Below, in pieces: positions 1-5,914 of a stretch of DNA of 5,994 bases (position 1 is its first letter; each line of letters starts with the position of its first letter). This DNA comes from Clostridiales bacterium. GTDB lineage: Bacteria; Bacillota; Clostridia; Oscillospirales; Acutalibacteraceae. The notes beneath the pieces were generated by a model. It ran no database searches. It saw only the letters and a list, made by a program, of their open reading frames with translations, and was not told the origin of the DNA. The DNA is taken from contig JAHZES010000131.1 in NCBI GenBank assembly GCA_019421725.1, forward strand, positions 1-5,994, read 5' to 3'. The position numbers were made by a program, and so were the translations under genes.

Positions 1-1551
1 TCCGCCACCGTTCAGGATATTATGCAAAGCCATCTCCGCCAATACGGCACGTTAGAAAACCTGCCCGAAACCATGGCGATCCACCTGAACGATACCCATC
101 CGGTGCTTGCCATTCCGGAAATGATGCGTATTTTGCTGGACGAATGCGGTTACTCATGGGACCACGCCTGGGACATCGTAACCCGCACCGTGGCCTACAC
201 CAACCATACTGTCATGGCGGAAGCGCTCGAATGCTGGTCGGTGGAGCTGTTCGGCAAAAAGCTGCCCCGCATTTTAGAAATCGTCTGTGAGATCAACAAA
301 CGTTTCTGCCGTCAGGTGGAATCCATCACGGGCGGCAATCAGGAGATCGTTTCGCGGATGTCCATTATTCGCGACGGCATTGTCAAAATGGCTAATCTGG
401 CCGTTGCCGCGTGCCATTCGGTAAACGGTGTTTCCAAGCTGCACAGCGAGATCCTGAAGGAAACGGTGTTTCATGATTTTTACACCGTTATGCCGTATAA
501 ATTCAAAAACGTGACCAACGGCATTGCACACCGCCGTTGGCTTTGCCAGTCCAACCCCGGGCTGACCGAGTTTTTGACCAATGCGATCGGCGAAGGCTTC
601 ATCACCGATGCTTCCGAACTGAAGAAGCTCACTGCGCTGGCCGACGACGCCTCTGCACTGGATGCGCTGGAAAAAATCAAGCATGAAAACAAGCAGCGCA
701 TGGCAAAATATATTCTGAAGCAAAACGGCCTTACCGTTGACCCAAACTCCATTTTTGACGTGCAGGTCAAACGGCTGCACGAATATAAACGCCAGCTGCT
801 GAACGCTTTGAATATTCTTGCAACTTATCAGCGACTGCGTGAAAACCCCAATATGGATTTTGTACCGCGAACCTATATTTTCGGCGCCAAGGCTGCCCCC
901 GGCTATTATTTTGCCAAGGAGATCATCCGTTTTATCGTTCTGCTGGGCAATATGATCAACAGCGACGCTTCTATCGGCGGAAAAATGAAAGTGGTTTACC
1001 TGGAAGACTACCGCGTCACCGTTGCCGAACAGCTGATGCCTGCGGCAGACGTCAGCGAACAGATTTCACTGGCGGGAACCGAGGCTTCCGGCACCGGCAA
1101 CATGAAGCTGATGATCAACGGCGCGCTGACTGTCGGCACATTGGACGGCGCCAATGTTGAGATCTGCAGCGCGGTCGGCCGCAGCAATATGTTCCTGTTC
1201 GGCATGAATGCCGCCGAGGTCGATAATCTGAGGCGCTCCGGCTACCGCCCGCGCAGCTATTACGACAACAACCAGACCATCCGAGCCGCTGTCGATCAGA
1301 TTTACCACGGTATTGGCGGAGTAAACCTTTCCTCCATCGGGGATTCTCTGCTTTGCCGCGACCCTTATATGGTTCTGGCCGATTTTGCCGATTATGCGGC
1401 CACACAGTCCCGTCTTTCACAGGCCTACGCCGACCGCAGCGCCTGGAACCGCATGTCGCTGGTCAATATTGCAAACGCAGGCATCTTCTCCGCCGACCGG
1501 GCGATCCGCGACTACGCTTCGACCATCTGGGGCGCTTCCCCGGTGAAATAA
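1..1551 (+). CDS. glgP: Glycogen/maltodextrin phosphorylase, C-terminal part (5' end outside window)
   Basis: PLP-dependent GT35 enzyme that removes glucose-1-phosphate from the non-reducing ends of glycogen or maltodextrin in the cytoplasm. The frame is open from base 1 (SATVQDIMQ...), so the ATG at 22 is internal, not a start; 516 codons remain and about 300 N-terminal residues are missing compared with usual 800-830-residue enzymes. Fragment landmarks are HLNDTHP (28-34), NVTNGIAHRRWL (170-181), VKRLHEYKRQLLN (256-268; R258 and K263 match the phosphate-contacting Arg569 and Lys574 of rabbit muscle enzyme) and EASGTGNMKLMINGALTVG (361-379), whose K369 is the PLP Schiff-base lysine. About 147 residues follow that lysine, normal for a bacterial phosphorylase, so the C-terminus is complete. 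It is followed after 57 bp by a co-directional GH13 gene with no terminator between, so co-transcription is likely. I cannot separate glycogen from maltodextrin preference by sequence. Confidence 0.97.
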   Translation, partial: SATVQDIMQSHLRQYGTLENLPETMAIHLNDTHPVLAIPEMMRILLDECGYSWDHAWDIVTRTVAYTNHTVMAEALECWSVELFGKKLPRILEIVCEINKRFCRQVESITGGNQEIVSRMSIIRDGIVKMANLAVAACHSVNGVSKLHSEILKETVFHDFYTVMPYKFKNVTNGIAHRRWLCQSNPGLTEFLTNAIGEGFITDASELKKLTALADDASALDALEKIKHENKQRMAKYILKQNGLTVDPNSIFDVQVKRLHEYKRQLLNALNILATYQRLRENPNMDFVPRTYIFGAKAAPGYYFAKEIIRFIVLLGNMINSDASIGGKMKVVYLEDYRVTVAEQLMPAADVSEQISLAGTEASGTGNMKLMINGALTVGTLDGANVEICSAVGRSNMFLFGMNAAEVDNLRRSGYRPRSYYDNNQTIRAAVDQIYHGIGGVNLSSIGDSLLCRDPYMVLADFADYAATQSRLSQAYADRSAWNRMSLVNIANAGIFSADRAIRDYASTIWGASPVK

Positions 1552-1608
1552 ACGGCGCGTTCCATTCAAATCCGCATTCACTTTCTCCATTTTGGGGGTA
1601 CAAGGATC

Positions 1609-3453
1609 ATGAATCTGTTTTCTTCCCGGGACGAGGCCTTTCGTTTCCCCACGGGGGCGCTTTCCGCCGGCAGCAACCTTCATCTGCGCATCTGCCTGCC
1701 GCGTTCGCTGAGCTGCAGCGCCGCCACGTTTCTGCTTTGTTCCGATGACGGCGGGCAGGACTATTCCATGTTCTGGTGCGGCATGGAGGGGGACGACCAC
1801 GAGTGGTGGGAATGCGATTGCGTCCCGGTCTCCGCCGGGATCTACAGGTACTCGTTCCGCATCTCCACCCGGTACGGAACACGGCAGATCGGCCGCGGCA
1901 GCTTGGGCTGCGGCGTGCTGGACAGTGAGCTGCCGTTTCAGCTGACTGTTTACGAACCGGATTTTCAAACGCCGGAGTGGCTTGCCGGCGGCATCATGTA
2001 TCAAATTTTCCCTGACCGTTTTTTTGCGTCCGCCATCGATAAAAAAAATGTTCCCGACGGGCGAACTCTCCGCACCGACTGGGGCGCAACGCCGGAATGG
2101 CTCCCCAACCGTGAAAACAAGATCACCAATTCCGACTATTTCGGCGGCGATTTGCCCGGTATTACACAAAAGCTGGACTATCTGCAGTCGCTCGGCGTTA
2201 CGTGTCTGTACTGCAATCCCATCTTCAGCGCGCACTCCAACCATCGATACGATACGGCCGACTATGAAATCATCGATCCGCTGCTCGGCACGGAGGCCGA
2301 TTTTGCCGAACTCTGCCGGGAAAGCCGCAAACGCGGCATTCGAATCCTGCTCGACGGCGTATTTAACCACACCGGCAGCGACAGCCGCTACTTTAACCGC
2401 GAGGGACATTACGGCCCGGGCGGCGCTTACCGCGACAAAGCCTCGCCTTTTTACGAATGGTACCGCTTCACTCGCTGGCCGGAGCTTTACGATTCCTGGT
2501 GGGGATTCGAAACCCTGCCCGCCATTCGGCACGACTCCGACAGCTTTCATCGTTATATTGCGGGCGAAAACGGGATCATTCAAAAATGGATGGCGCTTGG
2601 CGCGTCCGGTTGGCGGCTTGATGTTGTGGATGAGCTTCCGGATTCCCTGATCGACGCATTGCGCCAACGGGTAAAACAGCTTGATCCGAACGGGATCCTC
2701 CTTGGCGAGGTGTGGGAGGACGCTTCCAACAAGGAAAGCTACGGTCAGCGCCGCCGTTACCTGCTCGGCCGTCAGCTGGACAGCGTAATGAACTACCCGT
2801 TCCGCAGCGCCGTTTTAAATTTTCTCTGCGGCGGTGACGGCGCCGCTCTGATCGAAGCCGTTTGCACGGTTCTGGAAAATTATCCTCCGCAGGTCGTTCG
2901 TCTGCTGATGAACCACATCGGCACTCACGACACGGAACGCGCGCTAACAGCTCTTGCCGGAGAGCCCTGCCGGGGGCGCGACCGCGCATGGCAGGCCGCC
3001 CAACGGCTTTCTTCGGAACAGTACACGCATGGGGTCCGGCTGATGAAGCTGGCTTCGGCCATTCAGTTCCTCCTTCCTGGCGTTCCGTGCATTTATTACG
3101 GCGACGAAGTCGGGATGCAGGGCTATGCCGACCCGTTCAACCGCGGCTGCTTTCCGTGGGGAAACGAAAACCACGAGCTGCTCGGGTGGTACCGGCAGCT
3201 TGGCTCCATCCGAAGAGAAAGCGCCTGTCTGGCCGAGGGAGACTTTATTCCGCTCGAATCCCGCGGCGGGCTGGTCTCCTTTGTGCGCGCGGGCAACGGC
3301 AGCGCTCTTCTGCTCGCGTGCAACCGCAGCGGAACGGAGGAACCTCTGCCGCTGCCGGAAGAATGGCATTCTGCCCGGGTGCTTTGCGGCGAGTCCCCCG
3401 AAAACGGGCGTCTTCTTCTGCCGCCGGAAAGCGTAACGATCCTCCGTATTTGA
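1609..3453 (+). CDS. GH13 alpha-amylase-family glycosidase (neopullulanase/cyclomaltodextrinase-like), cytoplasmic
   Basis: 614-residue retaining alpha-glucan hydrolase. Residues 1 to about 122 form a beta-rich N-terminal domain, in the place of the CBM34-type domain of neopullulanases. The (beta/alpha)8 barrel starts at YQIFPDRF (131-138). Visible GH13 blocks: region I DGVFNH (249-254), region V-like TLPAI (302-306), region II GWRLDVVDE (334-342) with nucleophile D338, region III GEVWED (366-371) with acid/base E367, and region IV NHIGTHDTER (435-444) with H440/D441. GVPCIYYGDEVGMQ (491-504) and PFNRGCFPWG follow, then a C-terminal beta domain from about 520. All catalytic residues are present. 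No signal peptide is seen, so it should act on internal glycogen or imported maltodextrins alongside the phosphorylase upstream. The ATG at 1609 is supported by purine-rich ggggg/aagga at 1594-1606. Exact specificity (pullulanase, cyclodextrinase or alpha-glucosidase side activity) cannot be read from sequence. Confidence 0.93.
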   Translation: MNLFSSRDEAFRFPTGALSAGSNLHLRICLPRSLSCSAATFLLCSDDGGQDYSMFWCGMEGDDHEWWECDCVPVSAGIYRYSFRISTRYGTRQIGRGSLGCGVLDSELPFQLTVYEPDFQTPEWLAGGIMYQIFPDRFFASAIDKKNVPDGRTLRTDWGATPEWLPNRENKITNSDYFGGDLPGITQKLDYLQSLGVTCLYCNPIFSAHSNHRYDTADYEIIDPLLGTEADFAELCRESRKRGIRILLDGVFNHTGSDSRYFNREGHYGPGGAYRDKASPFYEWYRFTRWPELYDSWWGFETLPAIRHDSDSFHRYIAGENGIIQKWMALGASGWRLDVVDELPDSLIDALRQRVKQLDPNGILLGEVWEDASNKESYGQRRRYLLGRQLDSVMNYPFRSAVLNFLCGGDGAALIEAVCTVLENYPPQVVRLLMNHIGTHDTERALTALAGEPCRGRDRAWQAAQRLSSEQYTHGVRLMKLASAIQFLLPGVPCIYYGDEVGMQGYADPFNRGCFPWGNENHELLGWYRQLGSIRRESACLAEGDFIPLESRGGLVSFVRAGNGSALLLACNRSGTEEPLPLPEEWHSARVLCGESPENGRLLLPPESVTILRI

Positions 3454-3530
3454 TGTTTACTGAAAATAACCCCCGCCTATGAAGCCGTCCTCCCTGTGGA
3501 CCGCCGCACAAGCGGGAGCATAAGCAGCTG

Positions 3531-3579
3531 ACAACCACAGCAGTTCAGACCAAACTGCTGTGGTTGTTCTTGTATTCTT
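3531..3579 (+). terminator. Intrinsic terminator closing the glgP-GH13 operon
   Basis: Perfect 15-bp inverted repeat: acaaccacagcagtt (3531-3545), 7-nt loop, and aactgctgtggttgt (3553-3567), followed by the T-rich but interrupted tail tcttgtattctt. It lies 77 bp after the GH13 stop. The stem is strong and the U-tract mediocre. No gene needs it on the opposite strand. Confidence 0.75.
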
Positions 3580-3598
3580 CCCGGCCATGTGATACCAT
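3570..3598 (+). promoter_or_regulatory. Possible sigma-A promoter for the HEAQH protein gene
   Basis: TTGTAT (3570-3575) and TACCAT (3593-3598) are separated by 17 bp, and the -10 is preceded by TG to give an extended TGATACCAT. The -35 matches consensus at only 3 of 6 positions and the -10 at 4 of 6. The site overlaps the tail of the preceding terminator and would leave a leader of about 40 nt. Weak, but it is the best candidate in the gap. Confidence 0.35.
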
Positions 3599-3646
3599 GT
3601 AACCAAACAGGTCTGTCAATCGTTTTTTATAGAGGAGAGCGTCGCC

Positions 3647-4555
3647 ATGCAAATCAGTCAGTTCTTTTTAAACGGAGACATGAAAGGCGCCATTGCATAC
3701 ATGCGCAATCACGAGGAATTCAAAGATATTCTTCCCGCGTATGTCGCGATTTTTGAAAATTGTGAATACCGCACATTTGAAATACCGGACATCCTCAACG
3801 ATATCCTGCGTTTGTATCAGATTTATTTCTGTGATGCCTTTTATTGCGGGTTGCCGGAGACAGAGGCCACAGACAAGCTGCTGACACAACTGAAAGTGCT
3901 CCTTGGTATGCCGGATGCAGAGGAAGAGCTTCTGGTCGAGAGGCTCCAATCGATTTTTGAACAGAACGGCTACCATGCGCTTTTCGGAAAAACCCAAGGG
4001 TATTACGGCCCCTATATCTGGCGGGATACCGTTCCGACTGTCTACCGTGTCGAGCTGCCGGGCGGAACGGCGGAATATACCGTCAACATTCTCAAAGGCT
4101 TCGTATTTCGAAGCTGGATGGATTATCTGACCTTCGGAAAGCACGGTACGGGCGGCTGGGCCTCGCCCGACGGCACGATCAACTGTATTGAACAGGCGTA
4201 TGATTTTGAAAGCGAGCGGTTTCTTGTTTCTCTGTTGAAGCACGAAGCACAGCATGCCACAGATATGAAACAATTCCCGGGAATCACCCCCGCGGAGCTG
4301 GAATACCGGGCAAAACTTGTGGAGCTGCATTACTCCGGCGATCTGGGATTGCTGCAAAAGTTCTTATCGGAAGCGGATGAAAACCGGGCAAGTGACAGCC
4401 ATGCGGTAGCTTCGGCGAGGATCAAACTCGGGTTTGCAGATACGGATCAAACGAATCTCCCCCTCATCCAGACACGGGCGCTGGAACTGCTTCATGCACA
4501 CACGAAAGAAATGGAAGAAAAATACGGGAAGCAAACAACAGTAGCCAACGATTGA
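3647..4555 (+). CDS. Uncharacterised HEAQH-motif protein, putative cytoplasmic zinc metallopeptidase
   Basis: 302-residue protein that I do not recognise as a named family. K198-HEAQH-ATD (H199, E200, H203) fits the HExxH zinc motif, with E200 as catalytic base. The following helix PAELEYRAKLVEL offers E219 or E226, 16 and 23 residues after H203, as a third ligand in gluzincin style; D206 is another option. Upstream are GYYGPYIW and the Gly-rich GTGGWASPDG (167-176), which may form a sheet next to the site. There is no signal peptide or membrane segment, so cytoplasmic action is inferred. The C-terminus is charged and helical. ATG 3647 has a good gaggag ribosome site at 3632-3637. It stands alone between a terminator upstream and hairpins downstream, so it appears monocistronic. 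The zinc site rests on one short motif in a plausible helical context; the substrate is unknown. Confidence 0.85.
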   Translation: MQISQFFLNGDMKGAIAYMRNHEEFKDILPAYVAIFENCEYRTFEIPDILNDILRLYQIYFCDAFYCGLPETEATDKLLTQLKVLLGMPDAEEELLVERLQSIFEQNGYHALFGKTQGYYGPYIWRDTVPTVYRVELPGGTAEYTVNILKGFVFRSWMDYLTFGKHGTGGWASPDGTINCIEQAYDFESERFLVSLLKHEAQHATDMKQFPGITPAELEYRAKLVELHYSGDLGLLQKFLSEADENRASDSHAVASARIKLGFADTDQTNLPLIQTRALELLHAHTKEMEEKYGKQTTVAND

Positions 4556-4635
4556 CTGCCGCATATTTCAGTTTGTCAAACAGATCGGAGCGCACTTCTA
4601 TATACCGTTCGGCGTAGTGATTTTGCGCCGCACAA

Positions 4636-4658
4636 AAGCCTCCCTCTGACGAGGGAGC
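4636..4658. repeat. Short hairpin resembling a dispersed Oscillospiraceae intergenic repeat
   Basis: ctccctc (4640-4646), loop tgac, and gagggag (4651-4657) inside the string gcctccctctgacgagggag. From memory, this core opens a common dispersed palindromic element in Oscillospiraceae genomes; here the second half of that element is absent. Read on the minus strand the hairpin is followed by gcTTTTg, so it could act as a weak leftward terminator for the decayed gene. Confidence 0.5.
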
Positions 4659-4691
4659 CTTGGGGATCGCGTCCTCAACTCATAACATGAA

Positions 4692-4725
4692 AATCCGACC
4701 TATGATCGTAACCATAGGTCGGATT
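4692..4725. repeat. Perfect 13-bp inverted repeat with 8-nt loop
   Basis: aatccgacctatg (4692-4704), loop atcgtaac, and cataggtcggatt (4713-4725). There is no T-run on either side, so it is not a standard intrinsic terminator by itself. It could be an RNA-stabilising hairpin, a protein-binding palindrome, or a recombination or repeat relic. I see no second copy in the window. Confidence 0.6.
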
Positions 4726-4739
4726 AACTGTCTTACGAA

Positions 4740-4764
4740 CTCCCGCTGAACGGGGGCTTTTTTT
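4740..4764 (+). terminator. Rho-independent terminator (rightward)
   Basis: Six-pair stem ctcccg (4740-4745)/cggggg (4751-4756), including one G-U pair, with loop ctgaa, then c and seven T (4758-4764). Strong U-tract. It lies 185 bp after the HEAQH gene stop, so it could end that transcript, or be left over from a gene that is gone. Confidence 0.75.
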
Positions 4765-4862
4765 GTTTCGGGAAGCGTATCCGGTCGTTCCTGCTTCAAG
4801 CGACCTGCTTCGATCTTATAAGAATCATGAGATGATAGTTGTCAGGATATACACCCATACAT

Positions 4863-5347
4863 TTATCCAGCTGGCACTATCCATGTACATCCACCAGATT
4901 CGCCTTTGTGAACCATGCTTCCATCTTTTGAATCTTTCACATCCCCCGCAAATGACATGTGGTACTGATAACACCGCTGCGCCCGTGCATAGTTGCATAC
5001 GTATTACACGGTTGTCCCATTGTAATATTAAAGATTGTCATGGTACCAGAAAAAAAATACGTGCTTGGAAAAGGAAATTCGACCATATTCCAATATACCG
5101 CATTTCGTGTAACTGTAAAAACGATGTACGAGGACATGACAGGTAAGTTTGCTGCATATGATTGTATACTTTTATCGTCCGTCGGCAGTATATATTTATA
5201 TTCATATAAAATTTCATCATTATTTATTGATTCACTAATAACCAATTGAGAAGCAGGCTGCGACGTAGTCTCAGCATATGCGGCAGGTGTTGTGCTAATA
5301 CATCACAATAATAACATTGATACGAAAATAGAAAAATATTTTTTCAA
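4863..5347 (-). pseudogene. Remnant of a small secreted-protein gene (nonsense in signal peptide plus frameshift)
   Basis: Read leftwards from TTG 5347 the frame gives MKKYFSIFVSMLLL, then TGA (5303-5305), then CISTTPAAYA|ETTSQ. This is a textbook signal peptide (basic n-region, hydrophobic core, A-Y-A cleavage site) broken by one stop codon. The same frame continues through a polar, beta-like mature region (YILPTDDKSIQSYAANLP, VFTVTRNAVYWNMVEFPF, FSGTMTIFNITMG) to TGA 4937-4939. A second frame, open from 5003 and ending at TAA 4863-4865, reads SFAGDVKDSKDGSMVHKGES then GGCTWIVPAG, which looks like the true C-terminus; a small indel around 4940-5003 would join them. ATG 5360 lies one base out of frame and would give MVVKLKKYF if GGG were GG, suggesting a third lesion. 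A consensus promoter still points at it. The family is not recognised. The alternative is a functional protein starting internally (TTG 5245), which would lack export. Confidence 0.6.
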
Positions 5348-5348
5348 T

Positions 5349-5377
5349 TTGACTACCCATTTTCTACTATTTATTAT
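5349..5377 (+). promoter_or_regulatory. Sigma-A promoter for the HTH-like gene
   Basis: TTGACT (5349-5354, 5/6 match) and TATTAT (5372-5377, 5/6 match) with the ideal 17-bp spacing. Predicted start near 5384, giving a leader of about 54 nt to ATG 5438. Perfect TATAAT hexamers at 5377-5382 and 5388-5393 also occur but have poor -35 spacing. Confidence 0.65.
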
Positions 5378-5394
5378 ATAATTATTATATAATT
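5373..5394. repeat. Tandem 11-bp direct repeat ATTATATAATT x2 between the divergent genes
   Basis: Two identical, abutting copies (5373-5383 and 5384-5394). One copy sits on the rightward -10 and the other contains the leftward -10. An 11-bp period puts both on the same helix face, as operator half-sites often are. Low-complexity AT sequence could also give this by chance. Confidence 0.45.
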
Positions 5395-5412
5395 AAATTT
5401 ATTGGATGTCAA
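5384..5412 (-). promoter_or_regulatory. Perfect consensus sigma-A promoter reading into the decayed secreted-protein gene
   Basis: On the minus strand TTGACA (5412-5407), a 17-bp spacer and TATAAT (5389-5384): 6/6 and 6/6 with ideal spacing. The predicted start is near 5377, about 30 nt before TTG 5347 and 17 nt before ATG 5360. It overlaps and faces the rightward promoter, since its -35 lies downstream of the rightward -10. Confidence 0.7.
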
Positions 5413-5425
5413 TATTTTCTTCGAA

Positions 5426-5431
5426 AGGAAG
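5426..5431 (+). promoter_or_regulatory. Ribosome binding site fixing the start at 5438
   Basis: aggaag, within gaaaggaag, sits 6 nt before ATG 5438. The in-frame TTG at 5402 has no such site and lies inside the promoter region, so ATG 5438 is the chosen start. Confidence 0.8.
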
Positions 5432-5437
5432 TTATCA

Positions 5438-5899
5438 ATGTCTGACAGAAACAAAATGGATTGTACCTCTATTTCTTTTGAGCCAACAACAAATGATACT
5501 CTACAACGGGATCAGGAAAACATCCGTCAATTTTTCAATTTATCAATAGATGAATTGGCTGTTCTCTTCGGAACGCCATCCGAGTCGCTGTCAATTGACA
5601 ATCTGAAAAAACTTTCTGGAACAGCACGTGCATCCATTGATATGCAAACTGCTCTTTTGAATGCTGCTGCCTGTTCACCTGATGAAAGAGTTCAGGCTAT
5701 CTTAAGCGGTCTGAAAGCAGATTTGTGCTTAACAAAGTGTATCTGCGCAAAAATCTGCCGCATCGAAACCGAAGTTCTGGAAAACTTTTTAACGACCGGA
5801 TCCGCCTCCGACAGCGATAAATATAAAATATGTATCGGCTGTTTCATCTTACGCTCATTATGGGATCTTCGTGTTAAAGAAAATCCGGAAAATCTGTAA
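5438..5899 (+). CDS. Cysteine-rich helix-turn-helix-like protein, 153 residues
   Basis: Small soluble protein without signal peptide or membrane segment. Residues about 82-140 (ERVQAILSGLKADL..., then VLENFLTTGSASDSDKYKI) follow the pattern of small Firmicutes HTH-domain proteins: a leading helix, an A-K-I turn region, LExFL, then KYKl and a hydrophobic helix. Residues 30-75 (LSIDELAVLFGTPSESLSID) have similar spacing and may be a second, degenerate HTH-like unit. A DNA-binding regulator role is inferred. Unusually, the presumed recognition segment carries C97, C101, C103 and C107, with C132 and C135 later, a possible metal or redox site; C9 and C79 lie outside it. It is transcribed away from the decayed secreted-protein gene out of a shared AT-rich region, and its stop lies 15 bp from the convergent stop of the right-edge gene. 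Base composition is AT-rich compared with the neighbours. It could instead be a structural or adaptor helical protein. Confidence 0.75.
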   Translation: MSDRNKMDCTSISFEPTTNDTLQRDQENIRQFFNLSIDELAVLFGTPSESLSIDNLKKLSGTARASIDMQTALLNAAACSPDERVQAILSGLKADLCLTKCICAKICRIETEVLENFLTTGSASDSDKYKICIGCFILRSLWDLRVKENPENL

Positions 5900-5914
5900 A
5901 GCAGCTCAGAAGCA

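Larger units (their letters stand above)
4556..4862. other. Gene-free stretch with three hairpins
   Basis: No convincing reading frame on either strand. The stretch contains a clostridial-type repeat hairpin (4640-4657), a long perfect palindrome (4692-4725) and a U-tailed terminator (4740-4764), each listed separately. The weak 5-bp inverted repeat cggcg/cgccg at 4610-4630 is probably chance. From about 4765 to 4862 the sequence becomes AT-rich and continues into the decayed minus-strand gene; possible extra C-terminal codons of that gene may lie here in yet another frame. Confidence 0.6.

Noticed and set aside
1417..2667. 416-codon open frame antisense to the phosphorylase end and GH13 gene
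   Set aside because: It is the mirror of a GC-rich coding region whose sense strand holds all catalytic motifs; no recognisable domain or ribosome site.
3453..3482. Nine-codon ATG frame overlapping the GH13 stop (MFTENNPRL)
   Set aside because: Too short and without independent evidence.
3490..3518. Imperfect hairpin ctccctgtg/caca-gggag before the terminator
   Set aside because: Short, bulged stem with no T-run; probably chance next to the much stronger 15-bp stem.
4763..5249. Plus-strand open frames of 127 and 96 codons
   Set aside because: They overlap each other and the minus-strand remnant, lack ribosome sites and show no protein-like pattern; the opposite strand has the signal peptide and promoter.
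5303..5305. TGA in the signal peptide as recoded Sec or Trp
   Set aside because: TGA is a normal stop for the GH13 and HEAQH genes here, selenocysteine in a signal-peptide core makes no sense, and a second lesion exists downstream. A nonsense mutation is simpler.
5295..5360. 21-codon peptide from ATG 5360 (minus), MGSQIEKIFFYFRINVIIVM...
   Set aside because: It has an ATG and a good promoter but no ribosome site, and it is the out-of-frame reading of the signal-peptide segment; better explained by a one-base lesion.
5402..5437. Upstream TTG start extending the HTH-like protein by 12 residues
   Set aside because: No ribosome site, and it overlaps the -35 region of the leftward promoter; ATG 5438 has a proper AGGAAG.
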